Both the position numbers and the translations under genes were made by a program. Shown here piece by piece: positions 28,193 to 37,347 of a stretch of 64,000 bases of DNA; position 1 is the first letter of the stretch, and each line of letters starts with the position of its first letter. The DNA comes from Bacteroidota bacterium (lineage in GTDB: Bacteria > Bacteroidota > Bacteroidia > Bacteroidales > UBA10428). The notes below the pieces were generated by a model, which worked only from the letters and a program-made list of their open reading frames with translations, was not told the origin of the DNA and made no database searches. The stretch lies in contig JAEZZA010000029.1 of the NCBI GenBank assembly GCA_023442525.1, positions 62,001 to 126,000 of the forward strand, written 5' to 3'.

Positions 28193-28275
28193 GTTGTGCA
28201 GTCATCAGTCAGGAAGTCGTGCAGTATCCAGTATCCAGTATCAGCATCCAGTATCTGACTGCATGACTGCACAAC
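28193..28275. repeat. Heptad array enclosed by a 20-bp inverted repeat
   Basis: The arms GTTGTGCAGTCATCAGTCAG (28193-28212) and CTGACTGCATGACTGCACAAC (28255-28275) pair with one extra base. Between them lie the shared 12-mer AAGTCGTGCAGT (28215-28226, as at 9522) and TATCCAG-type heptads (28225-28258; one unit lacks a base). The structure occupies the divergent gap 28115-28326 between the amidohydrolase (minus) and the MFS relic (plus). No T run marks it as a terminator. Confidence 0.85.
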
Positions 28276-28326
28276 TGATGAGAAGACTTAGCAGACTTTT
28301 TATAGCTTTGTGCGCAATTTACCCGT

Positions 28327-28680
28327 ATGCTTTCACTGAAAATATTTTTTACCAGTCGCAGATTTTTTGCTCCTGCATTCCTGTACTCATGTTTCAGCCT
28401 CGTTTTCAGTACCTGGGTCACCTATATTCCTTATATAGCCGATAAACTGCATATTACCGAAGGCAAAATCGGCGGAGCCATCTTCTTCATGGCTCTGGGT
28501 TCGCTCACCATGTTACCCATCAGCAACAGGCTTACCGACCTTCTGGGTGTTGGCCGGCAGGCATTGGTAGGACCGGCCTTTCTGGGATATATTGCCGAAC
28601 TACAATCATTGCGTATCAGCTTCGTAGTTCTGGCTTCGCTCATTTCAGCGGTACTTATTTCCACCATGTTCCGGAAATAA
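28327..28680 (+). pseudogene. Internally deleted MFS transporter (117 residues left of about 390)
   Basis: Residues 1-75 are the N terminus of an MFS carrier of the YbjJ/FucP-like group (LYSCFSLVFSTWVTYIPYI, GAIFFMALGSLTMLP, SNRLTDLLGVG). From about residue 79 the reading jumps to the extreme C-terminal part of the same family (VGPAFLGYIAELQSLRISFVVLASL). The middle, some 270 residues, is missing while the frame stays open. A carrier of three helices is not expected to function, so it is called a pseudogene. The 124 bp between it and kdgK show no clear promoter box. Confidence 0.75.
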
Positions 28681-28804
28681 TTGCATTTCACCCCGCATTA
28701 CCGACAAAATACCATCATACAAAACAGGTTTTTCTACCGGCTTTATTCAGAAGTATGCTATATTTATACACTATTTCAACCATAAACGAATAACCTTCAT
28801 TGAA

Positions 28805-29836
28805 ATGACAAAAGTTGCAACCTTCGGTGAAATCATGCTGAGGTTATCCACGCCCGGTTATGAGCGTTTTACCCAATCGAGGCAATTCAACATCCAGTTT
28901 GGCGGAGGTGAAGCCAATGTTGCGGTATCACTTGCCAATTTCGGTATACCGGTTGATTTCATAACCCGCCTTCCTAAAAATGATATTGCCACTGCCTGTA
29001 TAATGGAACTGAAAAAATTTGGCGTGGGTACAGAAAGTATAAATTACGGAGGCGACCGGCTGGGCATATACTTTCTGGAAACGGGCGCTGTTGCCAGGGC
29101 AAGTAAAGTAATATACGATCGGGCAGGATCGTCGATTGCAACTATTGATCCGGGAATGATCGACTGGGATAAAGCCCTGGACGGAATAACATGGTTTCAC
29201 TGGACGGGCATAACTCCTGCCCTTTCGGAAGGAGCAGCCAAAACCTGTCACGAAGCCATACGGGTTGCCAAACGAAAAGGTATAACTGTTTCGACAGATC
29301 TGAATTACCGTAAAAATCTCTGGAAATACGGGAAAAAAGCCTCAGAAGTAATGCCCGCTCTGGTTGAGGATTGTGACATCATACTCGGAAATGAAGAAGA
29401 TGCTGAAAAGGTTTTTGGTATTCGACCTGAAAACGGCGATGTAATTTCAGGAAAAGTTGAAGCAGCCGGCTACGAATCCGTTTGCAGGCAGCTTATGGCC
29501 AGATTTCCAAAAGCTCAGAAAGTTATCATTACCCTTCGTGGTTCAATTAATGCCAATCATAATTCCTGGAGTGGAGTACTGTGGAATGGGGAAAAGCTCA
29601 TCACTGCACCGGTTTATGATATCACACATATTATTGACCGCGTGGGAGGAGGCGATTCGTTTATGGGTGGACTTATTTACGGTTTACTTACATATCGCGA
29701 CGATCAGAAAGCATTGAATTTCGCTGTTGCGGCCTCGTGCCTGAAACATACCATTCCTGGCGACTTTAACCTGGTGTCGGTTGAGGAAGTTGAAAAGCTG
29801 ATGGCAGGAGATGCATCGGGCAGAGTAACAAGATAA
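28805..29836 (+). CDS. kdgK: 2-keto-3-deoxygluconate kinase (PfkB family)
   Basis: Phosphorylates 2-keto-3-deoxygluconate to KDPG in hexuronate breakdown; 343 residues, cytoplasmic. PfkB features: GEIMLRLSTPGYERFTQ, FGGGEANVAVSLANFG (about residues 32-47), TDLNYRKNLW, ILGNEEDAEKVFG and the catalytic loop DRVGGGDSFMGGLIYGL near the C terminus. The N terminus is the KdgK variant rather than ribokinase. First of three genes (kdgK-eda-aldo/keto reductase) that converge on the uxa operon. Confidence 0.92.
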   Translation: MTKVATFGEIMLRLSTPGYERFTQSRQFNIQFGGGEANVAVSLANFGIPVDFITRLPKNDIATACIMELKKFGVGTESINYGGDRLGIYFLETGAVARASKVIYDRAGSSIATIDPGMIDWDKALDGITWFHWTGITPALSEGAAKTCHEAIRVAKRKGITVSTDLNYRKNLWKYGKKASEVMPALVEDCDIILGNEEDAEKVFGIRPENGDVISGKVEAAGYESVCRQLMARFPKAQKVIITLRGSINANHNSWSGVLWNGEKLITAPVYDITHIIDRVGGGDSFMGGLIYGLLTYRDDQKALNFAVAASCLKHTIPGDFNLVSVEEVEKLMAGDASGRVTR

Positions 29837-29887
29837 AAACAGTTTTAAGGTTTGAGAGTTTGAAAGGTTTTAGGTTGTTAGCCTTCC

Positions 29888-29938
29888 AACAACTTCGAAC
29901 AACTTCGAACAACTTCAAACAATTTCAAAACAAATTCA
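29888..29938. repeat. Decamer tandem repeat (AACAACTTCG type)
   Basis: Units AACAACTTCG, AACAACTTCG, AACAACTTCA, AACAATTTCA and AAACAAATTCA. It lies in the 114-bp gap between kdgK and eda, directly upstream of the eda start. A potential stem AGGTTGTT / AACAACTT just before it could shape the eda leader. No other copy was seen in the window. Confidence 0.75.
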
Positions 29939-29950
29939 AACATTAAGAAA

Positions 29951-30625
29951 ATGAGCCGATTTACCAGACTACAAGTAGCTGGCCGTTTCCTTGAAACCGG
30001 CCTCATACCCGTATATTATCATAAAGATCCGGAAGTATGCAAAATGGTTGTCAAAGCATGTTATGATGGCGGAGTAAGAGTATTTGAATTTACCAACCGG
30101 GGCGATTTTGCACACGAAGTATTCCGCGATCTGAATAAGTATATTATCGAAACCATGCCGGATATGATATTGGGAGTCGGTTCGGTCATCGATGCGGCAA
30201 CAGCATCTTTATTTATTCAAATGGGAGCAAATTTCATTGTTTCTCCGATTCTCAACGAAGAAACAGCCCGTACCTGCAATCGCCGGAAAATACTGTGGTG
30301 CCCTGGCTGTGGCTCCGTGTCTGAAATCTCACGCGCCGAAGAACTTGGAGCTGAGATTGTGAAGGTATTTCCCGGTAAACAGGTGGGTGGCCCCGGGTTT
30401 GTGGAATCAGTTAAAGGTCCGATGCCCTGGTCGAGCATTATGCCTACCGGAGGTGTTGAACCAACCGAAGAAAGTCTGATTACCTGGTTCAAGGCAGGAG
30501 TAGCCTGCGTGGGAATGGGATCACAACTGATCAGAAAATCAATGGTTGAAAGTGGAGATTATAACTCAATCACCAATGCCTGCAAAGAGGCTATGGACAT
30601 AATAAAGAGGCTGAGAGGGAATTGA
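29951..30625 (+). CDS. eda: KDPG aldolase (2-keto-3-deoxy-6-phosphogluconate aldolase)
   Basis: Splits KDPG to pyruvate and glyceraldehyde 3-phosphate; 224 residues, trimeric class I aldolase fold. The Glu in RVFEFTNRGD (E46) and the Schiff-base Lys in GAEIVKVFPGKQVGG (K138) are present, as is MPTGGVEP for phosphate binding. The usual PG-xxTP-xE patch reads PGCGSVSE here, a variant seen in Bacteroidota. Downstream of kdgK in the same direction. Confidence 0.93.
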   Translation: MSRFTRLQVAGRFLETGLIPVYYHKDPEVCKMVVKACYDGGVRVFEFTNRGDFAHEVFRDLNKYIIETMPDMILGVGSVIDAATASLFIQMGANFIVSPILNEETARTCNRRKILWCPGCGSVSEISRAEELGAEIVKVFPGKQVGGPGFVESVKGPMPWSSIMPTGGVEPTEESLITWFKAGVACVGMGSQLIRKSMVESGDYNSITNACKEAMDIIKRLRGN

Positions 30626-30686
30626 AGTTCCGGAATCAGGTTTACGAATTGTCTCTAATTAAATAATAACCTAAATAAATCCTGAC

Positions 30687-31871
30687 ATGAATAACCGACG
30701 CAACTTTCTTAAGAAGAGTGTGATTAGCTTATCAGCCGCCGCATTAATGCCCGCTGCAACCAAAGCCGAAGTTTTTACAAAAAAAGGAACGGATATCCCG
30801 GTGCGAACATTGGGTAAAACCGGCATCCAGATTCCGGTACTCAGTATGGGAACCGGTGATACCAACAATCCTGCCCTCGTGAAAAAGGCCCTGGAGAGCG
30901 GGGTTCGATTGCTGGGTACCTCTTCGTATTATGGCAATGGAAATAATGAGAGTATGCTGGGTAACTTGCTGAAAACTTATCCCAGAGATTCATATATGAT
31001 AGCCACAAGCGCCATGCCCAAAGGCACCGATCATCAAAACGGAGTATATACCGACAGTACCGCAGGAGAATCATTCAGGTCGGATATTGAGGCAAGTATG
31101 AAGCGACTTAATGTGGAATACCTGGATATATTATTTCTGCCTTTCGCGGCTAAACGTGAATCTGTTTTCTTTGAACCCCTTCTGAGAGTAATGGAAAACT
31201 TTAAGAAATCTGGCAAGGCCCGGTATCTGGCAATTGCAACTCACTCATATTGTGATCAGGCCATACGTGCGGCTGCAGATACAGGCATTTATGATGCAGT
31301 AATGACTTCATACAATTTCAGGATGGATCAGGCCAAAGAAGTTGAAGATGCCATTGTATATGGGGCCGGGAAAGGCCTTGGTATAATAGCAATGAAAACT
31401 ATGGCCGGAAGATATTGGGATCGGGAAAGGAAAGATCCGATCAATTCAGCATCAGCTATCAGATGGGTTTTAAAGAATCCGAACATACATACCATGATGT
31501 CGGGAATGACCACCTTTGAAGAGCTGCAAAGTAACCTCAACCTGATGGATAATCCTCAATTCAATGAAGAGGATATGAGGGAACTGAAGCTGGCTGATAA
31601 CGGTGAGTCCGGCTTGTTCTGCCTGCAGTGCAGGAATTGCGAAGGGAGATGCGAAAAGAATGTTGACATCCCCACTCTGATGCGTAGCTATATGTATGCA
31701 TACGGCTACAGGAATATGCATCATTCGAAACAGACGCTGGAAATGGCAGATGGATCGGCATGTGCAGAATGTGATACCTGTACTGTTACCTGTTCTGCCG
31801 GTTTTGATATTAAAAACAGGATAATGGATATTGAGCGACTCAGAATAGTGCCGGAAGAGTTTATCAGTTAA
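30687..31871 (+). CDS. Aldo/keto reductase with two ferredoxin-like cysteine motifs, Tat-exported
   Basis: 394 residues. A twin-arginine signal (NNRRNFLKKSVISLSAAAL) is followed by an AKR TIM barrel (GKTGIQIPVLSMGTG, AIATHSYCDQAIRAA, LGIIAMKTMAG). The C-terminal quarter has two C-x2-C-x2-C-x3-C sets, at C312 (CLQCRNCEGRC) and C359 (CAECDTCTVTC), which could hold iron-sulfur clusters. Most family members show one full set followed by Pro; the second set here is unusual. Last gene of the kdgK-eda unit; its role there is unknown. Confidence 0.87.
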   Translation: MNNRRNFLKKSVISLSAAALMPAATKAEVFTKKGTDIPVRTLGKTGIQIPVLSMGTGDTNNPALVKKALESGVRLLGTSSYYGNGNNESMLGNLLKTYPRDSYMIATSAMPKGTDHQNGVYTDSTAGESFRSDIEASMKRLNVEYLDILFLPFAAKRESVFFEPLLRVMENFKKSGKARYLAIATHSYCDQAIRAAADTGIYDAVMTSYNFRMDQAKEVEDAIVYGAGKGLGIIAMKTMAGRYWDRERKDPINSASAIRWVLKNPNIHTMMSGMTTFEELQSNLNLMDNPQFNEEDMRELKLADNGESGLFCLQCRNCEGRCEKNVDIPTLMRSYMYAYGYRNMHHSKQTLEMADGSACAECDTCTVTCSAGFDIKNRIMDIERLRIVPEEFIS

Positions 31872-31905
31872 ATCAAGGTGAGTGGTATAAAAAGCCCGGA
31901 TCTTC

Positions 31906-33150
31906 TTACAGGAACAACGGTTTCAGGTGGCGTTCCAGGAGATTGTTTTTAACACGCTCTTCCACAATCTCACGGTGCTCATCCAGGGCCGACAGAAAGG
32001 CTGGTCCCATTTCTGCGGCTACTTTATAACCAACGTGAATTAACTGCCTGAAATGGGGATTATAGTTTTCGCATTTCTTTTCATGGGTAAGTGCTTCAAC
32101 AAATTGAAAACTTTCCCAACCGGTTACAACATGGACCGGAGGCAATTTCGACTTGTCAAGATGCAGTACGGTTGCATAGGGTGCAGTGAGTTCATCAAAG
32201 CGTTCCACTGATTTTACATATATTTCTTTAGCAATCTCCAGTCCTCCGCAACCAGATTCGGCAAGTGCTATTACCTCTTCGAGCCATGTTGTACCGGCCG
32301 TTTTCACATGAATACCGGCATCATATTTTCGGATGGTATCCCTGATGAACGGGTAAATGGAAAACTTGTCGCTTCCGCTGTGAACACTGAGTTTAAGACT
32401 TTCGCACAATCCCAGTTCTTTGATAGCAAACGAAATAACAGCAACATCCTGCTCAAACTCCGAAGCAAAGATCCGGGTATCACCGATGTAATCAACACCC
32501 TTTGCAAATAATCCCGAGAATTTGGGCGCAATAGTCTGTACCTTTACTCCCAGTCGGTTCAGTTCAGCCAGGATAAAGAAGATCTCCAGAGGTCCCTGAA
32601 CCAGCTCAGACTCATCAACCGATACTTCGGTCACAAAACTGTCGGCACCTTTTAATACGCAAATGCGTTCATAAATTTTTCTTACCTCGTATAATGCAAC
32701 CAGATAATTGGTTGCAAGCTTTTCCAGGAATTCACCCGTTACATAAAAAGACTTATTTATTCCCGGAATTGTAAGATTTCCGATATAATCCCTATACCGT
32801 TCCTTAAACTCCGATACCTCTTCGGTATCAGGTTTCATCCCAATGAAATGGGCAACATCCAATGTGAAAAAATTGCTGGCGGCAACAAACTTATCAACGG
32901 TATCAAGGTTTACATGATCTGCATCAACATAGTAACTCCCTTTATAACCAGCTTTTTCAACAGCCACGATTGCTTCATTTTTAACGTCGGCAGGAATGGA
33001 GCCAATAATAGTATGTTCACGATTCGATTTGTTCCAAACCGGAACAACGGGAACACCCAGGCGGTTAATCTCGAGTATGGCTCCCATTTGAGCGGAACCT
33101 TCTTTCCCAAACCGGTCGCCGATCCCAAAAGAATATCTCCCGATCAGCAT
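31906..33150 (-). CDS. uxaE: Tagaturonate/fructuronate epimerase
   Basis: Interconverts D-tagaturonate and D-fructuronate, letting galacturonate enter the glucuronate pathway; 414 residues, cytoplasmic. UxaE-family patches: GRYSFGIGDRFG at the start, GSYYVDADHVNLDTVD, TEVSVDESE, SVHSGSDKFSIYPFI and HVKTAGTTWLEE. It is the last gene of the seven-gene operon running from 40900, only 3 bp after the preceding oxidoreductase stop. The activity is known in Thermotoga; the family assignment here rests on motifs I recognise. Confidence 0.86.
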   Translation of the reverse strand: MLIGRYSFGIGDRFGKEGSAQMGAILEINRLGVPVVPVWNKSNREHTIIGSIPADVKNEAIVAVEKAGYKGSYYVDADHVNLDTVDKFVAASNFFTLDVAHFIGMKPDTEEVSEFKERYRDYIGNLTIPGINKSFYVTGEFLEKLATNYLVALYEVRKIYERICVLKGADSFVTEVSVDESELVQGPLEIFFILAELNRLGVKVQTIAPKFSGLFAKGVDYIGDTRIFASEFEQDVAVISFAIKELGLCESLKLSVHSGSDKFSIYPFIRDTIRKYDAGIHVKTAGTTWLEEVIALAESGCGGLEIAKEIYVKSVERFDELTAPYATVLHLDKSKLPPVHVVTGWESFQFVEALTHEKKCENYNPHFRQLIHVGYKVAAEMGPAFLSALDEHREIVEERVKNNLLERHLKPLFL

Positions 33151-33153
33151 ATA

Positions 33154-34452
33154 TCAGATTTTAGGCAATTTCCACCCGTTTTGATATTCGGGAGTGATCA
33201 GCTTGTTGGCTTCACTTTGCAGGAATTGTTGTTTTTGATTGTCCCAATATACTTTTTCGCCGGTGCGGAATGCCAGGTTGCCCATTTGTGCAACCATAGC
33301 CACATTCCGTCCTATATCTATTCCGGCATGCAGTTTTTCCGGTTTATTGCTAACAAGGCAGTCAATAAAGTTTCTCACATGAAGGTCGAGACCGTTTCCA
33401 ACATTTTTCTGCAGAGGAATTGCTTCGATTTTTTGCTTTTCAGGAAATACCTCCCATCCGTTGCGGTCCAAAACAAGGGTACCATTTTCGCCAATGTACG
33501 ACATTCCGTGAGGCCGCTTCCAGTTACCCAGGCCAATCCCGATGGTATGTTCCCAAATCATTGTAAAATCGGTGAAATCATAAACGGCCGTCATTGTGTC
33601 GGGAGTAACCATGTCATCGTCGGGATAGGCATATTTACCGCCTGAAGCCATAACCGAAACAGGTATAGCCTTATTCATTCCGTACAAAATATAATCGATC
33701 AGATGAACACCCCAGTCGGTCATCAGTCCCCCCGCATATTCCCAATACCACCTCCATGTAAAATGAAAGCGATTCTTATTAAAAGGCCTTTTGGGTGCAG
33801 GGCCGAGCCACATTGTATAATCCACTCCGTCGGGTACAGGCGAATCGGGCACCCTGGGAACCGGTCCTTTCCAGTCGACATACGACCAGGCTTTGCACGT
33901 TCTGATCCGGCCAAGTGCACCGGTACGGAGATAATTAACAGCATCTACAAAATGAGGCTGACTGCGTTGCCACTGGCCTACCTGAACCAGCTTGCCCGAT
34001 TTTTTCGCAGCATTTTGCATGATGTTGATCTCTGCAATGGTATTGCCGAGTGGCTTTTCAACATATACGTGTTTTCCGGCCGATAATGAATCGACAAGCT
34101 GAAGGCAATGCCAATGATCGGGAGTGCCAACAATAACCACGTCGATATCCTTGTTTTCAAGCATTTTACGGTAATCGGCGTATGCTTTGGGAGCCGGTTT
34201 ACCCAAGGAGACAATCTCGGCCGAGCGTTTTTCGATCACATTACGGTCTACATCACACAATGCAATGCAGTCGATTTCCGGGTTCTTTAAAAATGACGAC
34301 AGGTTGCTGAATCCCATTCCGTTGGCACCTATCAGTGCAACCCTGATGCGATCGGATGCCGGTACACGGCCAGATGAAAATGCTCCCATGGGTAACACGG
34401 AACCTGCAGCAAGGAGAGATGTATTTCTAATGAAATTTCTACGGGATATCAT
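33154..34452 (-). CDS. Gfo/Idh/MocA-family oxidoreductase, Tat-exported
   Basis: 432 residues; Tat signal SRRNFIRNTSLLAAG at the N terminus, Rossmann motif VALIGANGMGFSN, EKP motif HVYVEKPLGN. Shares GQWQRS, PDGVDYTMWLGPAPKRPFNKNRFHF and the GGLMTDWGVHLIDY patch with the protein at 8153-9472, so the two are paralogues. Lies 40 bp downstream of a third member within the hexuronate operon, so a uronic-acid or aldonic-acid substrate is plausible but not shown. Confidence 0.88.
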   Translation of the reverse strand: MISRRNFIRNTSLLAAGSVLPMGAFSSGRVPASDRIRVALIGANGMGFSNLSSFLKNPEIDCIALCDVDRNVIEKRSAEIVSLGKPAPKAYADYRKMLENKDIDVVIVGTPDHWHCLQLVDSLSAGKHVYVEKPLGNTIAEINIMQNAAKKSGKLVQVGQWQRSQPHFVDAVNYLRTGALGRIRTCKAWSYVDWKGPVPRVPDSPVPDGVDYTMWLGPAPKRPFNKNRFHFTWRWYWEYAGGLMTDWGVHLIDYILYGMNKAIPVSVMASGGKYAYPDDDMVTPDTMTAVYDFTDFTMIWEHTIGIGLGNWKRPHGMSYIGENGTLVLDRNGWEVFPEKQKIEAIPLQKNVGNGLDLHVRNFIDCLVSNKPEKLHAGIDIGRNVAMVAQMGNLAFRTGEKVYWDNQKQQFLQSEANKLITPEYQNGWKLPKI

Positions 34453-34491
34453 AATAGCTTGCGATTTTTTGTTTTACGATTTTATGGTTTC

Positions 34492-35829
34492 TTACAACTC
34501 CGGCTCCCACCCCTTTTCATACTCGCGCGACCAGAGTTTCGATGCTTTTTTATTTTTTATAATTCTTCCGTTGGAGTCATCAATATCAAGAGCTTCATCA
34601 ACCCGGTACGATATGTTTGCCAGGTGGCCCAACAATGTACTCTTATGGCCTTCATCTATAGGCTGATTTAGTTTATTTGCCTTACCCCGGATGACATCGA
34701 CAAAGTTCATTATATGAATCCCGTCCATTCCGCCTGCTCCACCCGGTTGGGTTGTTTGAGCTATGTCTTCGGATTTACGCTCTGCAGTAAGCTTTCCTGC
34801 AAGGTCAAATACCCTGTAACCGTTCCGGTTCATTATTACGGTTCCTTTGGTACCGTATATGATACTTCCCCGGTCCATTCCATAGGTATAATAATTTGTC
34901 CTGCTCTTGCCGTCCCATTTAATAATCTTACCGTTTCCGAACATAAAAGTCGCATCCATGGTATCGTACATGGTCCAGCCATCATCGGCAAAGTGTTGTT
35001 TCCGGGCCACTACTTCCACTCTTTTCGGATAGTTAAGCTTGAGAGCCCACCGGCAGATATCCAGTTCATGAACGGCATTATTGCCAGTTTCGCCTGTACC
35101 ATATTGCCAGTACCAGTGCCAGTTGTAATCGAAATAGATATCCATGTATGGTTCCCGTGGTGCTGGTCCCTGGAACAGTTCCCAGTTTAGCGAAGCCGGA
35201 GGAGGAACCTGTTGAGGATCCGGAACCCTTCCCCGCGAATTCGAATAAAATGCCAGTCCCATATAAGGTTCGCCTATGATCCCGGCATGAATTTCCCTGA
35301 TGATCTCGTTACTTTCAATCGCTGAACGTTGCTGTGTTCCAAGCTGTATTACCTTATTGTATTTTTTTTGAAATTCGATCAGTAATTCACCTTCACGCGG
35401 ATTGTGTGAGCATGGTTTCTCAAGGTAAACATGTTTACCGGCCTTTAAGGCCATAAAGGTGGCCGGAGCATGCCAGTGGTCGGGGGTAGCATTAAAAATG
35501 GCATCCACCTTATTGTCGTCAAGAATCTTACGTAGATCCTGTTCTTTGCCGGGCATATAGCCCATTGATTCATTTACCCTGGCAGCTGCCCGATCGAGGC
35601 GTACCTGGTCCACGTCGCAAACATATGCCAGGTTTATATCGCCGGCAAGCTTAGGCAGAGTCTCCATATAGGCGTCGAACCTTCTGTAGCATCCGATAAT
35701 TGCGATGTTCATCCGCTCGTTTGAGCCTAAAACTCTTTTATAAGAGGCGGCAGAAAGACCTAATCCTCCTAATGTAAGAGAAGCAGCGCCCAGTCCGGCT
35801 TTTTTCAAAAAATCTCTTCGGGAATTCAT
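34492..35829 (-). CDS. Gfo/Idh/MocA-family oxidoreductase, Tat-exported
   Basis: 445 residues; Tat signal NSRRDFLKKAGLGAASL, Rossmann motif IAIIGCYRRFDAYM (less regular than usual), EKP motif HVYLEKPCSHNP. Middle part has LGTQQRSAIESNEII, ELFQGPAPREPYMDIYFDYNW and YWQYGTGETGNNAVHELDICRW. Start at ATG 35829 is chosen; an in-frame codon 33 bp upstream would place the Tat motif too far in. Part of the hexuronate operon, 95 bp after uxaC. No substrate is known. Confidence 0.88.
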   Translation of the reverse strand: MNSRRDFLKKAGLGAASLTLGGLGLSAASYKRVLGSNERMNIAIIGCYRRFDAYMETLPKLAGDINLAYVCDVDQVRLDRAAARVNESMGYMPGKEQDLRKILDDNKVDAIFNATPDHWHAPATFMALKAGKHVYLEKPCSHNPREGELLIEFQKKYNKVIQLGTQQRSAIESNEIIREIHAGIIGEPYMGLAFYSNSRGRVPDPQQVPPPASLNWELFQGPAPREPYMDIYFDYNWHWYWQYGTGETGNNAVHELDICRWALKLNYPKRVEVVARKQHFADDGWTMYDTMDATFMFGNGKIIKWDGKSRTNYYTYGMDRGSIIYGTKGTVIMNRNGYRVFDLAGKLTAERKSEDIAQTTQPGGAGGMDGIHIMNFVDVIRGKANKLNQPIDEGHKSTLLGHLANISYRVDEALDIDDSNGRIIKNKKASKLWSREYEKGWEPEL

Positions 35830-35924
35830 ATTATTAACTGTTTTTATGGTACATAGTCGCATTCCGACTTCAGGCAGGGTGACTGGTGACAGGATCTAAG
35901 TTCTTCGTTCAGGGTGACTATAGA

Positions 35925-37328
35925 CTATATAAAATTAAAATAATTCTTTGCATTATGGTAACAGATATCCTCTACCATTTTGCCAAGCCATGGTAAGTCG
36001 TTAGGCAACAAGCCATTTTCAACATCATTACCTATCAGATTGCAGAGTACACGCCTGAAGTATTCATGGCGCGGATACGACAACAGACTTCGTGAATCGG
36101 TAAGCATACCGATAAACCTGCTGAGAAGGCCTAAATTGGAAAGTGCGTTGATCTGTTTCTCCATACCATCTTTCTGATCCAGGAACCACCATGCAGAACC
36201 CCATTGAATTTTTCCGGCAATTGAACTGTCCTGGAAATTTCCGCACATGGTAGCCATTATCTCGTTATCGGCAGGGTTCAGGTTATATAATATGGTACGT
36301 GTAAGTTTATTTTCCGAATCGAGCCTGTCAAGAAACCTCGACATGGCGGAGGCATAACGGAAATCACCAATGGAATCAAAGCCACCGTCGGGTCCGTACG
36401 TTCGGAGCATGCGAGAATTATTGTTACGCATTGGGCCTACATGATATTGCTGTGTCCAGTTCCTTTTATGATCCATTACCGCGAAATCATGGAGTACTGC
36501 AGACCTGAATATTGAAACTTCAGCCGGAGAAGGTACAGAGCCGTTGAATACCTTGTTGAAGATCGAATTTATTTCACCCTGGGTATATTCATCGGCATAA
36601 AATACTTCAAGCCCGTGATCCGATAACCGACATCCCAAATTATGAAAGAATTCATGACGTTTGTCAAGCGCGTCGATCAAACTCTGGTAATCAGTAATAC
36701 TGGTTTGTGATGCCTCTTCGAGGGCGGCAATATATTTCGCGAAATCAACCGGATTTTCAATCATCATAAGTTTATCAGGACGCCAGGCGGGAATAACCTT
36801 TATACCCTGAATCTTTTCCTTAATCTGCCGGTGATATATCAGGTTGTCAACAGGATCATCGGTAGTACAGACAACTTCAACATTCATTTTTCTGATGAGC
36901 CCGGAAGGACTGTATTCCTTCTGTTTCAGTATTTCCGCCGTTTTGTTGTAAATGGATGTGGCTGTTTCCGGACTTAACAGATCAGTGATCCCAAAGTATC
37001 GCTGAAGTTCCAGATGTGTCCAATGATACAAGGGATTTCGCATTGTATAAGGCACTGTTTCAGCCCATTTCATAAACTTTTCCTCATCAGTGGCATTTCC
37101 CGAGCAGTATTTCTCATCCACTCCATTTGTCCGCATGGCACGCCACTTATAATGATCGCCATATAGCCAGGGCTGGGTAATGTTGTCGAAATTCCTGTCG
37201 TCAGCTATAACAGCCGGTACCAGATGGCAATGGTAGTCGATTATGGGCATGTTTTTGGCATGCTGATGAAAAAGATATCCTGCAGTGCCTGATTCAAGCA
37301 GAAAATCTGCATCCAGAAAATTTTTCAT
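35925..37328 (-). CDS. uxaC: Glucuronate/galacturonate isomerase
   Basis: Isomerises D-glucuronate to D-fructuronate and D-galacturonate to D-tagaturonate; 467 residues, amidohydrolase-like TIM barrel in the cytoplasm. Hallmarks: MPIIDYHCHLVPAVIADD with the HxH metal site, NGVDEKYCSGNATDEEKF, PLYHWTHLELQRYFGI, VVCTTDDPVDNLIYH and the C-terminal GMLTDSRSLLSYPRHEYFRR. Start ATG 37328 opens directly with the family N terminus MKNFLDADFLL. Confidence 0.95.
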   Translation of the reverse strand: MKNFLDADFLLESGTAGYLFHQHAKNMPIIDYHCHLVPAVIADDRNFDNITQPWLYGDHYKWRAMRTNGVDEKYCSGNATDEEKFMKWAETVPYTMRNPLYHWTHLELQRYFGITDLLSPETATSIYNKTAEILKQKEYSPSGLIRKMNVEVVCTTDDPVDNLIYHRQIKEKIQGIKVIPAWRPDKLMMIENPVDFAKYIAALEEASQTSITDYQSLIDALDKRHEFFHNLGCRLSDHGLEVFYADEYTQGEINSIFNKVFNGSVPSPAEVSIFRSAVLHDFAVMDHKRNWTQQYHVGPMRNNNSRMLRTYGPDGGFDSIGDFRYASAMSRFLDRLDSENKLTRTILYNLNPADNEIMATMCGNFQDSSIAGKIQWGSAWWFLDQKDGMEKQINALSNLGLLSRFIGMLTDSRSLLSYPRHEYFRRVLCNLIGNDVENGLLPNDLPWLGKMVEDICYHNAKNYFNFI

Positions 37329-37347
37329 AACAGTAAGTTGACCTTTA

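Noticed and set aside
28024..28445. Several short frames in both directions around the heptad/inverted-repeat element
   Set aside because: They translate repeat DNA or overlap the amidohydrolase and MFS relic.
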